Assembly (NCBI GenBank): GCA_947588605.1
Contig: CANPYK010000008.1
Location: 24,453 to 88,452 of the forward strand
Origin: an uncultured Oscillospiraceae bacterium
Lineage (GTDB): Bacteria; Bacillota; Clostridia; Oscillospirales; Oscillospiraceae
Direction: 5' to 3'
Length of the DNA: 64,000 bases
Shown piece after piece: positions 1 through 9,193 of this stretch (its first letter is position 1; each line of letters opens with the position of its first letter). The notes beneath the pieces were generated by a model. That model had not been told where the DNA came from and searched no databases. It saw only the letters and a program-made list of their open reading frames with translations. A program made the position numbers and the translations under genes.

Positions 1-3000
1 GGTACTTTCCGGCGGAAAGTCCGGGTATGGTCTCCGCGCCCCGCTCCACAGGCATCCACGTCTCGTCCTCAGCGTCGGCAGCTCTGTATTCGTAAGTCTT
101 TTCCGCGTCAAGACCCCTGATGCTGCCGTTGGCGCTGGAAGCGGAGCTGGTCGTACCCGTGGTGAGCGAGGGGGCTTCGGGCCTCGCGGGAACGGGCAGG
201 AGCTGGGGATAGGTTTCTTCAACAGAGCTATCCACAATGGTGAGGTCGGTCCCCATCCAATCGGGATCAATGGGCAGAGTGCCGTCCTCTGTCACTTCAA
301 CAGTCTCACCGTTTATGGTGTATGTGTGGGTGGAATCAAAACCGGTCAACGTTTCATTCGTATAGTTGATTTTGATTGCTTTAGACATATCCGGGCAGGT
401 AACCTCTTTGGTAACAAAATTGCCGGCGTAATCCACAGCAACCAGATAATACTTCTTCTTCCCGGCTTCCAGCTCTTCTTTAAGGGGTACTTCGACGGTC
501 TTGGTCTGGCCCAGTTCCTCTTTTTCCATGTCGGCGGCGACTCGGGCCATCACATAGTTCTGTTCTTTACCAGACTCTCTATCCGCCATCATAAGGTCAG
601 TCGTATTGCTCACCGTGCCTATGGTGAGCAGGAGAACGGCGGCTACATACCTGTTGTCCTGCACGGGCACCGCAAGGTAACCGGTCTGGCCCACATCATC
701 CCATCCGTACATCAGGCCGTCTTCAATAGTAGGCTTCGTGTTATCCAATGTGATGATAGTCGTCCAAATGGCGCCGTCCGCGAGCTTGTCCTCTAAGATG
801 TTGAAGCCGCCGTGCGCCCAACTGGTGGTCCGTTCCGTATAAAGCTCAGGCGGAGCTATGACCTCGATCTTAAACTCCGTGCCTTCCGGGTATTTTTGCC
901 AAGTTGATTTATCATAGCCGTACCATAGGGTTATATTACGACTGGGATCAAGTTTTTCGGAAGGTGAAGTTCCAACGGGTAGTTCCCATTGATCAAAGTA
1001 AGAACTAGTTCCCTGTATTGAGATCGAATCGAACTCATTACTATATGTGCCGCCGGAATAGCTGGAATAGGCGGCGTTTCCCCAGGTATAGCGATCCCAG
1101 CACTGCGTAAACGTATCCTCGCCCGGTTTTTTGGCGGAAAGCACCGTATGCACAATGGCCGGTACACGAATGAAGGTGGGGTGTATCCTGAGGATATCTG
1201 TTGTGTTGGTAATCGACATATTCCGCTCAGGAATAAAGCCGCTCTCGTCGGCAAAGCGGTTATCGCCGATGGTAAACTCGGTGCTGGGGTACTCATACGA
1301 GTTCTTTGCGTCGATGTAGTTGACCTTTCCGTCAGGCCTTGTATAGCTGCGGTTGGTTTCCTCGTCAAACTCGTTGGCGGTGATCCGGTCGAACATAGAA
1401 GGCTCTGAGAAGTTGCCGTAGTAGGCCAGGAAGGGCACAGAGAGGTTCACCGTGTCCTTCGTTGTTCCGGTCATGGAGATATAGCCCTCCACAAAGGCGC
1501 CCTTGGGGTTATTTTCTGCGAAATATGCCTTGTCCTTCTGGGACAGCTCGATGGTCACTGCCACCTTGATAGACCCGCCTGCCGGAACCGTAACTGCCGT
1601 TGCGTTACTTCCGTTCACCCGGAAGGTGACGTTGGAGGTGAGCCTGATATCCTGCGGGCTCATGTACTTGCCGTCCTCATCCTCGAATATCTCCGGCGTC
1701 ATCACCGTGGAACCGAGGGCGTAGGTGAGAGGTATATCATCAGAAAGATTCCTAATCGTGAAGGAGAAGGAGTATATACCCTTTCTTTCCGCGTCGTCGC
1801 CGAGCTCCGCCTTGACCTTGCCGTCGGCCCAGCTGTCCGTGGCCTCTTTGTCCATGACGATGTAGGCGAGGGAGGATGTGGCGGCGCCGACGTTGGCAAG
1901 CCCCGCGCCCTGCTGCCGCACGGGATAGAATAAATTGTATTCGCTTTCCGGGTCGGTGAGGGGCTGCGCGGTACTCATCAAAAGACTGGTGACAAGGGCG
2001 CGCTGCGTTTCAAACGCGTTTTTGTCCCTTTCTAAAAGATCTTCCTCTTCCAGGCGCTGGGCAACCACTGCGGCCTGACCCGCGATGGAGGGGGTCGCCA
2101 TGGAGGTGCCGCTCATGGACTCATATCCGCCCGGAACCGTGGAATAGATGTTGCCGCCGGGGGCGGTGATCTCCGGCTTGATAGCCAGATTGCCCGTGGT
2201 GCCCCAGGAACTGAAATCGCACATTTCGCCGCCCTGGATGTTTACGCTGGTCGTAACCAGGTCTTTAACAACGCGCATCGTCCCGGTATAAAGGCCATCA
2301 GCATTCTTAGTCGATCTTTTTAATACTTCATCCTTATCACGCAATGACATGAGGGCGCACGGAATCTTCTCGCTGGAAGCGTCGAGATCAGGAATCAGAT
2401 CTATGCGCACATTGTTATAAATCACAAGACCTACAGCGCCGTGCTGCGCAGCCCACTCATGCTTTGTAGGGAACTTGACTGCGGCACCGCGGGATGCAAA
2501 TATGATTTTACCTTTAAAATAGTCCTCGGGGTAATCTTCGTAAGCATCTTCGTCGCCGTATTTTTTATGATCGTTCTCGTCATAGGGATCGCCCAGGAAG
2601 ACATACTCATAATCAGTACCGGTGCCACCTTCCGAAGTATCGAGCTCTATCCACGCTGGTATGCCCACCGTGTCTGAGTCAATCATGACAGTGGCGTATT
2701 CCTCAAAGGAGGCACCTTTTCCAGTGATCGTCGTGTTGACGGCCGCCGCCACCGTCAGAGCATTGGTGAGGGAGCCGGGGGAGCCGCCCGTAGCCATGGG
2801 GATGTCCTCGGCGTAGTTCAGGCCGTAGGCGTTGGCATAGTTATTATACGGGAAATAGCCGTTATTGCCCGCGCCGCACGCCACCAGGGCGCCGGAATCG
2901 ACCATCTTGTCGAACACAGAGCCATCTACAAGGCCATTGCTCGATGTGTTGAGGAAAAAGCTCCTGCCGGTATTGTCGTTACACAGGCTGAGGTTAATGG

Positions 3001-4150
3001 AGTCACAGCCAAGCATGATTGCGTCCTCGATGGCGCGGAAATAGGTCGATTCTACCGCACTCGCACCGCTGAACACCTTCATGAACACAATCTGCGCGTC
3101 CGGGGCAACGCCCACGACGGGGTGCTCCATCTCCGTATATTTCATATATGTTGGAGTTTCGCCCTCGCCCTCCACAGGCACGTATCTGTTCGCGGCGGCA
3201 ATGCCAGCCACGTGCATCCCATGCTCCGGCGAGGCGCTACTGGCAGTAACTGGATCAACGCTGACGTCGAACCGATTTTTATCATTTCCAGCTTGCGGAT
3301 AGTTAAATACAAACGGAAACTTTTCGTTTTGATAGGCACCCTTCGCAAAATCCCGCTGATTCGGTTGGTTAGATATTTCAGTATATGCTTTAAGTTGGGG
3401 AATCTTTTCTGCTAACTTCTCCTGGGTCAGCAGCTTATCGGTATAGTCTTTTCCTGTCTCTTCTTTAAGCTGCTCCAGACTGTATTTCAGAGCGCCAGCG
3501 TCAAAGGACGGGTGCTCGATATCAATACCCGTGTCGATGACGGCGATCAGCTGCCCGGCGCCGGTATAACCACCTTCCCAAGCTTCATTAGCGCCCACCA
3601 TCTCGGTGGCGGAGGCGCTCACCGTATGAGTGGTGCTCTCCACATCCACGATGGGGTCGATGGCCTGGACCTCGGGGACGATGTACAATTCAACGAAGTC
3701 CTCGGGGAAATTCTCCCGGAGGTAGGCCGCGATGCGCTCCACGTCGCCGTATCTCACCGTGGCGTCGAAGGCGTCGGTGATGACGGTGTAGTTCGCCTCC
3801 GGGGCGAACGCGCCCTCGCCGCCGAAGAGGTCCCGGTCAACGGCGGCGGCCATATCGTTCTGGACCTGCTCCAGGGCACTCATGTAGGCGGCGGCTTCCT
3901 CGTTGTTTTCGGAGATTTCCTCCGTAGTATAGCCGGCCCCCAGCGCCCCGTCACCGTTCAGCCGGACGAGAATGACGGTGGGCTCCTCCGGGTCGGGGGC
4001 CTCGGGACCCGGTGTCTCGCCGTTGCTCCCGGCAGCCGCCGCGCCGCCGTCTTCCACGGCGGAAGCCTCCGCCGCCGAGGCCGTGACAGTCATCCCCAGC
4101 ACCAGCACCAGCGCCAGAACCAGGCATAGGAGTTTTTTGACTGTTTTCAT
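1..4150 (-). CDS. Secreted S8 subtilisin-like serine endopeptidase, lactocepin/C5a-peptidase type (C-terminus outside window)
   Basis: The frame is open from the ATG at 4150 to the left edge (about 1,383 residues), so the C-terminus and any cell-wall anchor are not seen. A signal peptide (MKTVKKLL, then a Leu/Val core ending near TASA) starts the protein. The catalytic triad is visible: Asp206 in VIDTGID, His310 in HGMHVAGIAA, Ser683 in GTSMATPS, with the oxyanion Asn in CGAGN. A PA-type insert (GKIIFASRGAA) sits between His and Ser, and beta-sandwich modules follow the catalytic domain, as in lactocepin and streptococcal C5a peptidase. An AGGTGA ribosome site precedes the start. Expected role: breakdown of extracellular protein at the cell surface. 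The substrate cannot be told from sequence. The gene diverges from the riboswitch-flotillin unit. Confidence 0.9.
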   Translation of the reverse strand, partial: MKTVKKLLCLVLALVLVLGMTVTASAAEASAVEDGGAAAAGSNGETPGPEAPDPEEPTVILVRLNGDGALGAGYTTEEISENNEEAAAYMSALEQVQNDMAAAVDRDLFGGEGAFAPEANYTVITDAFDATVRYGDVERIAAYLRENFPEDFVELYIVPEVQAIDPIVDVESTTHTVSASATEMVGANEAWEGGYTGAGQLIAVIDTGIDIEHPSFDAGALKYSLEQLKEETGKDYTDKLLTQEKLAEKIPQLKAYTEISNQPNQRDFAKGAYQNEKFPFVFNYPQAGNDKNRFDVSVDPVTASSASPEHGMHVAGIAAANRYVPVEGEGETPTYMKYTEMEHPVVGVAPDAQIVFMKVFSGASAVESTYFRAIEDAIMLGCDSINLSLCNDNTGRSFFLNTSSNGLVDGSVFDKMVDSGALVACGAGNNGYFPYNNYANAYGLNYAEDIPMATGGSPGSLTNALTVAAAVNTTITGKGASFEEYATVMIDSDTVGIPAWIELDTSEGGTGTDYEYVFLGDPYDENDHKKYGDEDAYEDYPEDYFKGKIIFASRGAAVKFPTKHEWAAQHGAVGLVIYNNVRIDLIPDLDASSEKIPCALMSLRDKDEVLKRSTKNADGLYTGTMRVVKDLVTTSVNIQGGEMCDFSSWGTTGNLAIKPEITAPGGNIYSTVPGGYESMSGTSMATPSIAGQAAVVAQRLEEEDLLERDKNAFETQRALVTSLLMSTAQPLTDPESEYNLFYPVRQQGAGLANVGAATSSLAYIVMDKEATDSWADGKVKAELGDDAERKGIYSFSFTIRNLSDDIPLTYALGSTVMTPEIFEDEDGKYMSPQDIRLTSNVTFRVNGSNATAVTVPAGGSIKVAVTIELSQKDKAYFAENNPKGAFVEGYISMTGTTKDTVNLSVPFLAYYGNFSEPSMFDRITANEFDEETNRSYTRPDGKVNYIDAKNSYEYPSTEFTIGDNRFADESGFIPERNMSITNTTDILRIHPTFIRVPAIVHTVLSAKKPGEDTFTQCWDRYTWGNAAYSSYSGGTYSNEFDSISIQGTSSYFDQWELPVGTSPSEKLDPSRNITLWYGYDKSTWQKYPEGTEFKIEVIAPPELYTERTTSWAHGGFNILEDKLADGAIWTTIITLDNTKPTIEDGLMYGWDDVGQTGYLAVPVQDNRYVAAVLLLTIGTVSNTTDLMMADRESGKEQNYVMARVAADMEKEELGQTKTVEVPLKEELEAGKKKYYLVAVDYAGNFVTKEVTCPDMSKAIKINYTNETLTGFDSTHTYTINGETVEVTEDGTLPIDPDWMGTDLTIVDSSVEETYPQLLPVPARPEAPSLTTGTTSSASSANGSIRGLDAEKTYEYRAADAEDETWMPVERGAETIPGLSAGKY

Positions 4151-4215
4151 ATAGGTTCACCTCTCAAAAAAGTATACTTTTGCGAATTAGAGTAAAAACA
4201 ACCAATCTGTTACCC

Positions 4216-4244
4216 ATTATACCGCATCGTCTCCTATGATGCAA
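4216..4244 (-). promoter_or_regulatory. Sigma-A-type promoter of the S8 protease
   Basis: On the minus strand TTGCAT (4244-4239) and TATAAT (4221-4216) are 17 bp apart, about 65 bp before the start codon. The sequence CTTTTGCGAA occurs between this promoter and the gene (4177-4186), with TTTTGCGAA again at 4281-4289 and an inverted TCGCAAA at 4299-4305. These could be operator half-sites. Confidence 0.6.
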
Positions 4245-4331
4245 GAAAAAAACAGGTCTATTTCAGCCTCCCTCGAAATCTTTTGCGAAGGGTTCCCATC
4301 GCAAATTTCGATAATTTCTTAACAAACCCCC

Positions 4332-4360
4332 TTGACAACCGCTCCGAAGTGTGTTATATT
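4332..4360 (+). promoter_or_regulatory. Sigma-A-type promoter of the riboswitch-SPFH transcript
   Basis: TTGACA (4332-4337) and TATATT (4355-4360) are separated by 17 bp. Transcription would start near 4366, so the RNA begins almost exactly at the 5' strand of the riboswitch P1 helix. Confidence 0.75.
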
Positions 4361-4363
4361 TTT

Positions 4364-4492
4364 AACGTAAACAGGGAGTAGCCCCCCGAACAGGGGTCGC
4401 GGCGCTGACAGCACGGTCCTTCTCAGGACCCGGCGGCGCGGTCTTTATGACAGCGAGACGTTTACGGCGGATTTGCCGTGAGCGTCTTTTTT
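4364..4492 (+). promoter_or_regulatory. yybP-ykoY family (Mn2+) riboswitch with transcriptional expression platform
   Basis: The leader shows the conserved family pieces in order: GGGAGTAGC (4374-4382), a CCCC/GGGG hairpin, CTGACAGCAC (4405-4414), a GGTCC/GGACC hairpin, CGG, then TTTATGACAGCGAGAC near 4444-4459. The 5' strand CGTAAAC (4366-4372) pairs fully with GTTTACG (4460-4466) to make P1. GTTTACG is also part of the downstream terminator stem, so P1 and the terminator exclude each other. Metal binding that stabilises P1 should therefore switch the gene ON, as known for this Mn2+-sensing family. Found by eye; a covariance-model search would settle it. Confidence 0.85.
4456..4492 (+). terminator. 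Riboswitch-controlled intrinsic terminator
   Basis: The arm AGACGTTTACGGC (4456-4468) pairs with GCCGTGAGCGTCT (4475-4487) through 13 continuous pairs with two G-U wobbles. A run of six T closes it (4487-4492). It overlaps the 3' strand of riboswitch helix P1. Confidence 0.85.
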
Positions 4493-4548
4493 GTTGATTC
4501 GGCGGCTCCTCCCAAACACCACACAATCTTTTTAAGGAGGTCACATCT

Positions 4549-5967
4549 ATGCCAAACATCCACATCCCCCTCGGCGCCGTTCTCGGCGTCCTCGCCGGCG
4601 TCCTCGTCGTCGCGCTCCTGGTCATGGGCTACCTGAAAGCGCCCCCGGACACCGCGTACATCATCTCCGGCCTTGGCAAAAAGCGCATCCTCATCGGCAA
4701 GGCCGGCTGGCGCGTCCCCTTCTTTGAGCGGGTGGACAAGCTGTCCCTCCGGGTCATGCAGGTGGACGTGAAGACCAGCGAGGCCGTGCCCACCAACGAG
4801 TTCATCAACGTCACCGTAGACGGCGTGGCCAACATCAAGATAAGCTCCGACCCCGAGCTCCTGAAAAAGGCGTCGGAGGCCCTTCTGGGCATGAACCGCC
4901 AGGAGCTCGTCAGCCTCGTCACCCAGGTCCTGGAGGGCAACATGCGTGAGATCGTGGGCTCCGTGGGCCTCAAGGAGATGGTCCAGGACCGCCAGGGCGT
5001 GGCCAAGAAGATCACGGAGAACGTGGTCCCCGACATGCAAAAGCTTGGTATCGAGGTGGTGAACTTCAACATCCAGAACTTCAAGGACGGCGCGGGCACC
5101 ATCGAGAACATGGGCATCGACAACGTGGAGCAGATCCGCAAGAACGCCCAGATCGCCAAGGCCAACGCCCAGCGGGACATCGCCATCGCCAACGCCAACG
5201 CCGAGCAGGAGGCCAACGCCGTGAAGGTCCAGGCCGACAAGATGATCGCCGAGCAGAACGCCGAGCTGGCCGTCCAGCAGGCCGACATGAAGGTCCGCGC
5301 CGACACCAAGAAGGCCGAGGCCGACGCGGCCTACTCCATCCAGCAGGAGCAGCAGCGCAAGACCATCGAGGTCACGAAGGCCAACGCCGACATCGCCCGG
5401 CGCGAGAAGGAGGCGGAGCTTGCCGAGCGCGAGATCGCCCTTCGGGAGCGCAAGCTGGACGCCGAGGTCCGCAAGGAGGCCGACGCCCTCAAGTACAAGG
5501 CCGAGAAGGAGGCCGAGGCCGACCTCATCCGCCGCCAGCGGGAGGCCGAGGCCCAGCGCTACGAGGCCGAGCAGCAGGCGGAGGCCAAAAGGGCCGAGGC
5601 GGAAGCCCTCCGTTACGCCATGGAGCAGGAGGCCGAGGGCATCCGAGCCCGCGGCATCGCCGAGGCGGAGGCCATCGAGAAGAAGGCCGAGGCCCAGAAG
5701 AAGATGGGCGAGGCGTCCATCCTGGAGATGTACCTGAAGGCCCTCCCGGAGGTCGTGGCCAGCGCCGCCGGACCCCTTGCCCAGACCGACAAGATCGTCA
5801 TGTACGGCGACGGCAACTCCACCAAGCTCATCAAAGACGTTATGTCAACCGCCAACCAGGTGGTAGACGGCATGAAGGAGTCCACCGGCATCGACCTTGC
5901 CACCCTCCTCGCCTCCTTCCTGGGCGCCAAGGCCGCCGCAAGCACCGAGGAATTCCCCGCCGAATGA
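4549..5967 (+). CDS. SPFH/Band 7 flotillin-like membrane scaffold protein
   Basis: 472 residues. One N-terminal membrane segment (about 9-28) is followed by an SPFH domain (about 30-210, starting KAPPDTAYIISG) and a long Ala/Glu/Lys coiled coil rich in EAEA repeats (about 195-400). A short C-terminal region carries ALPEVV. This matches bacterial flotillin (FloT/YuaG), which oligomerises at the inner membrane and organises lipid microdomains. AAGGAGG (4534-4540) sits well before the ATG. The usual NfeD partner gene is not next to it. Expression should depend on the Mn2+-type riboswitch in its leader. A perfect 12-bp hairpin follows the gene. Confidence 0.9.
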   Translation: MPNIHIPLGAVLGVLAGVLVVALLVMGYLKAPPDTAYIISGLGKKRILIGKAGWRVPFFERVDKLSLRVMQVDVKTSEAVPTNEFINVTVDGVANIKISSDPELLKKASEALLGMNRQELVSLVTQVLEGNMREIVGSVGLKEMVQDRQGVAKKITENVVPDMQKLGIEVVNFNIQNFKDGAGTIENMGIDNVEQIRKNAQIAKANAQRDIAIANANAEQEANAVKVQADKMIAEQNAELAVQQADMKVRADTKKAEADAAYSIQQEQQRKTIEVTKANADIARREKEAELAEREIALRERKLDAEVRKEADALKYKAEKEAEADLIRRQREAEAQRYEAEQQAEAKRAEAEALRYAMEQEAEGIRARGIAEAEAIEKKAEAQKKMGEASILEMYLKALPEVVASAAGPLAQTDKIVMYGDGNSTKLIKDVMSTANQVVDGMKESTGIDLATLLASFLGAKAAASTEEFPAE

Positions 5968-5981
5968 CCTCAATCGACCTA

Positions 5982-6009
5982 CCCGGGCCGCCCGTCAGGG
6001 CGGCCCGGG
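5982..6009 (+). terminator. Strong hairpin after the flotillin gene
   Basis: A perfect 12-bp stem (CCCGGGCCGCCC, loop GTCA, GGGCGGCCCGGG) lies 15 bases after the stop codon. There is no clear U-tract, so it may mainly stabilise the mRNA end. Confidence 0.55.
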
Positions 6010-6011
6010 CG

Positions 6012-6440
6012 CGATTTATCGGGACCGCTCTATCGTCCAACCCTCGCTGCCCCCCTGCCCCCCTCCTACGAGGAGGGGGCTTTTAAAAGGTTGCGGCTTC
6101 GCCGCAGATTTTGATTTGCCCGCTGCGGCGGGGACGGGGGACGGGGGACGAGGGGGCGGGCGGGTTTAGAACCCGCCCCTACAGTAAAAATTGCGTTCAA
6201 TCATCGCCGTACGGGCCGCTGCCCACAGCGGCCCGCGTTGCAATGACCTCCCACGCCGGTTGAATGGGATAGCCTTCCAGATTCCCTGTAGGGGCGGGTT
6301 CCAAACCCGCCCGTGCCACGTTGCGGGATGGAACGGTTTCGATAAAACGCATCCGTCCCCGGTAAAAAAGCCCCTCCCTTGGGAGGGGGGCAGGGGGGCA
6401 GGGGAGTCGGTCGCGGCGCCGCGGATTTTTGACGAAAAAA
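6012..6440. repeat. Gene-free block of short GC-rich palindromic repeats
   Basis: No gene is supported here. From left to right: a family B unit (CCTCCTACGAGGAGGGGG with a following GCGGCTTCGCCGC hairpin, about 6040-6125); a G-run tract (6129-6163) with at least four runs of four or more G; family A modules (GGGTTTAGAACCCGCCCCTAC, CGTACGGGCCGCTGCCC and GTAGGGGCGGGTTCC, about 6160-6335); and an inverted family B unit (about 6365-6405). The same units recur near 11.6-12.3, 29, 48.4 and 55.1 kb. Confidence 0.8.
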
Positions 6441-6453
6441 AGAAAAAATGACT

Positions 6454-6481
6454 TTCACAATGGGGAATATGGTGCTATAAT
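6454..6481 (+). promoter_or_regulatory. Promoter of the cardiolipin synthase gene
   Basis: TTCACA (6454-6459), a 16-bp spacer and a consensus TATAAT (6476-6481) lie about 30 bp before the start codon, in an AT-rich patch just after the repeat block. Confidence 0.6.
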
Positions 6482-6511
6482 AAGATTGACATAATCTGAG
6501 GGAGGCGCGCC

Positions 6512-8089
6512 ATGTCCGCACCTGTGATCACCGACAACAAAAAGAAAATCAAACGGGGCTTCCTCGCCATCGTCACCGGGCGCACGTTTCTCATCGTGGT
6601 GCTGCTCCTCATCCAGCTGGGGCTGCTGGTCTGGGGGTTCGAGCGGCTGGGGGAGTACATCCACTTAGGGTCCGCCTTCGCCTCGGCGCTGATGCTCATT
6701 TACATCATGAACACGGACTCCGACCCCACGGTGAAGCTCACCTGGAGCTTCATCATCGCCCTGGTGCCCGTGCTGGGGATCCCGCTCTATTTCTACATCA
6801 AGCTGGACCTGGGCCACCGGGCGGTGCAGAAGGCCATCTCCCGCCAGATCCGGGAGACGGCGGCCTACTTCCCCCTCCACCCGGAGGAGGACCGGGACGT
6901 GACGGCGAAGCTGCGCGCCGTCCTGCCGGAGGCGGCGTCCATCTCCCATTACCTCACCTCCACCGCCGGCTTCCCGCCCTATGAGCGCAGCGAGGTCACC
7001 TACTTTCCCGTGGGGGAGCGGAAGTTCGAGGCCATGCTCCGGGACCTGGAGTCCGCCGAGAGCTTCATCTTCATGGAATATTTCATCCTCTCCCCCGGCC
7101 GGATGTGGGACGCCATCCTGGACATCCTGAAGCGCAAGGTGCAGGCGGGCGTGGAGGTCCGCTTCATGTACGACGGCACCTGCGCCTTCGGGGACCTGCC
7201 CTACTCCTACCCCAAGGAGCTGGAGGCCCTGGGCATCCGCTGTAAGATGTTCGCCCCGGTGCGGCCTTTAGTCTCCACCCACTACAACAACCGGGACCAC
7301 CGGAAGATCCTGGTGGTGGACGGCAAGGTCGCCTACACCGGCGGGGTCAACATCGGCGACGAGTACATCAACGAAAAGCCCCGCTTCGGCCACTGGAAGG
7401 ACACGGCCATCCGTGTCCGGGGGGAGGCGGTGCGGTCCTTCACCCTCATGTTCCTCCAGATGTGGAACGCCAGCGAGCGCGCCGCCGGGTGCCGCTATGA
7501 CCGGTACCTCCCCGCGCCGGAGGACATCGCCGTGGACGCCCCCGGGGCCGTCATCCCTTACGGCGACAGCCCCATGGACCGGGAGCGGGTGGGGGAGACG
7601 GTGTACCTGCACCTCCTCAATACCGCCAGGGAGTACGTGTGGATCATGACGCCCTACCTCATCCTGGACGGGGAGACCGTCGCCGCCCTCACCATCGCCG
7701 CCAAGCGCGGCGTGGACGTGCGCCTCATCCTCCCGCACATCCCGGACAAAAAGTACGCCTTCTGGCTGGCCAAGAGCCATTACCGGGAGCTTGTCAACGC
7801 CGGCGTGAAGCTCTATGAGTACACCCCCGGCTTTGTCCACGCCAAGGTCTTCCTCGTGGACGGCCGCATGGGCACCGTGGGCACGGTGAACCTGGATTAC
7901 CGCAGTCTCTACCACCATTTTGAGTGCGGGGCCCTGCTCATCGACACCCCCTGCCTTGCGGACATCCGGGCGGATTTTGAGGACACCCTGGAAAAGTCCC
8001 ACCGGGTGACCCGGGAGGACATCGACCACGAGAAATTCCACGTCAAATTCTTCGGGGGGCTTTTGAAGATCGTCGCGCCCCTGATGTGA
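6512..8089 (+). CDS. cls: Cardiolipin synthase (phospholipase D superfamily)
   Basis: 525 residues, usual length for bacterial cardiolipin synthases (about 480-520). Two N-terminal membrane segments (about 20-45 and 50-90) precede two PLD phosphatidyltransferase domains. The HKD motifs are H263-K265-D270 (HRKILVVDG) and H443-K445-D450 (HAKVFLVDG). The enzyme joins two phosphatidylglycerols into cardiolipin and glycerol at the inner membrane face. GGAGG precedes the ATG. The next gene starts 15 bases after the stop and shares the strand, so all three genes to 11454 may be one transcript. Confidence 0.93.
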   Translation: MSAPVITDNKKKIKRGFLAIVTGRTFLIVVLLLIQLGLLVWGFERLGEYIHLGSAFASALMLIYIMNTDSDPTVKLTWSFIIALVPVLGIPLYFYIKLDLGHRAVQKAISRQIRETAAYFPLHPEEDRDVTAKLRAVLPEAASISHYLTSTAGFPPYERSEVTYFPVGERKFEAMLRDLESAESFIFMEYFILSPGRMWDAILDILKRKVQAGVEVRFMYDGTCAFGDLPYSYPKELEALGIRCKMFAPVRPLVSTHYNNRDHRKILVVDGKVAYTGGVNIGDEYINEKPRFGHWKDTAIRVRGEAVRSFTLMFLQMWNASERAAGCRYDRYLPAPEDIAVDAPGAVIPYGDSPMDRERVGETVYLHLLNTAREYVWIMTPYLILDGETVAALTIAAKRGVDVRLILPHIPDKKYAFWLAKSHYRELVNAGVKLYEYTPGFVHAKVFLVDGRMGTVGTVNLDYRSLYHHFECGALLIDTPCLADIRADFEDTLEKSHRVTREDIDHEKFHVKFFGGLLKIVAPLM

Positions 8090-8104
8090 CCGGAGGTGAA
8101 AGAA

Positions 8105-9193
8105 ATGGTAAAGCTTCTCCACGCCGCGGATTTCCACATGGACTCGCCCTTTTACTCCCTCCCGGAGGAGAAGGCGGCCCTCCGGCGGCGGGAACAGCGG
8201 GAGCTTCTGGAGAAGCTCGCCGCCGCGGCGGAGGACGTGGACGTCGTCCTTCTGGCCGGGGACCTCTTCGACGCCAACGCCGGGTATTGGGAGACCTGCG
8301 AGACGCTGAAAAACGTCCTGGGGTCCCTGAAGGCCCAGGTCTTCATCGCCCCCGGCAACCACGACTACTACACGTCCCGTTCCCCCTACGCCTTCATGGA
8401 CCTGCCCGAGAATGTCCACGTCTTCAAGGTCCCTCAGATGCGCTCCTTCGAGCTGCCGGAGCTGGGGGTGCGGGTCTGGGGCGCGGGCTTCGTCTCCACG
8501 GGCTCGGATGACCTCCTGCGGGGCTTCCGCGTCCCGCAAAGCGACCTTGTGGAGCTCATGGTCCTCCACGCCGACCTCGCCCCCGCCTCCCGCTACGACC
8601 CCATCACCCAGGAGGACATCGCCGCATCCGGCCTTGACTACCTGGCCCTGGGCCACGTCCACGCCTATTCCGGCATCCGCAAGGCCGGGAGGACCGCCTA
8701 CGCCTACCCCGGCTGCCTGGAGGGGCGCGGCTTTGACGAGACGGGCCCCAAGGGCTTTATCCGGGGGGAGATCGCGAAGGACGCGTGCGCTCTGGACTTC
8801 GTCCCTCTGGCTACACGGGAGTACCGTGTCCTGGAGGCCGACCTCACCGACGCCGCCGACGCCCTGGAGGCCGCCAGGGCCGCCGTGGGGCAGGGGAGCC
8901 CCAGGGACGTGGCGCGGCTTCTTTTGAAGGGCGAATTTTCCGGCGAGGTGGACACGTCCGCCATCGAGCGGGCCCTGGGGGATAAATTCTTCCACCTCAC
9001 GGTGAAGGACCTCACCCGCCCCCGCCGGGGCGTATGGGACGGGGCGGGGGACGACACCCTGACCGGCCTCTTCCTCGCCGACCTGAAGGCCCGGTACGAC
9101 GAGGCCCCGGACGAGGAAAGCCGCGAGGCCCTTCTCCTGGCGGCCCGTTACGGCCTTGCCGCCCTGGAGGGCAGAGAGGAGTGGAGACCGTGA
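8105..9193 (+). CDS. YhaO/SbcD-like DNA repair metallophosphoesterase
   Basis: 362 residues from the ATG at 8105. An in-frame GTG at 8096 lies inside the GGAGG ribosome site and is rejected. Calcineurin-like metal motifs are in order: HAADFHMD (residues 4-11), AGDLFD, PGNHDYY, LHADL and LGHVHAY. This is the nuclease half of an SbcCD/Mre11-Rad50-like pair, and the ATPase partner follows with a 4-base GTGA overlap. Expected role: processing of DNA ends or hairpins. The family resembles Bacillus YhaO rather than classical SbcD in length and in its small C-terminal cap. Confidence 0.85.
   Translation: MVKLLHAADFHMDSPFYSLPEEKAALRRREQRELLEKLAAAAEDVDVVLLAGDLFDANAGYWETCETLKNVLGSLKAQVFIAPGNHDYYTSRSPYAFMDLPENVHVFKVPQMRSFELPELGVRVWGAGFVSTGSDDLLRGFRVPQSDLVELMVLHADLAPASRYDPITQEDIAASGLDYLALGHVHAYSGIRKAGRTAYAYPGCLEGRGFDETGPKGFIRGEIAKDACALDFVPLATREYRVLEADLTDAADALEAARAAVGQGSPRDVARLLLKGEFSGEVDTSAIERALGDKFFHLTVKDLTRPRRGVWDGAGDDTLTGLFLADLKARYDEAPDEESREALLLAARYGLAALEGREEWRP

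Noticed and set aside
7268..8995. 575-residue open frame on the minus strand across cls and the YhaO-like gene
   Set aside because: It is antisense to two clearly recognised genes. Its protein is rich in Gly, Val and His with no domain, which is typical of high-GC shadows.
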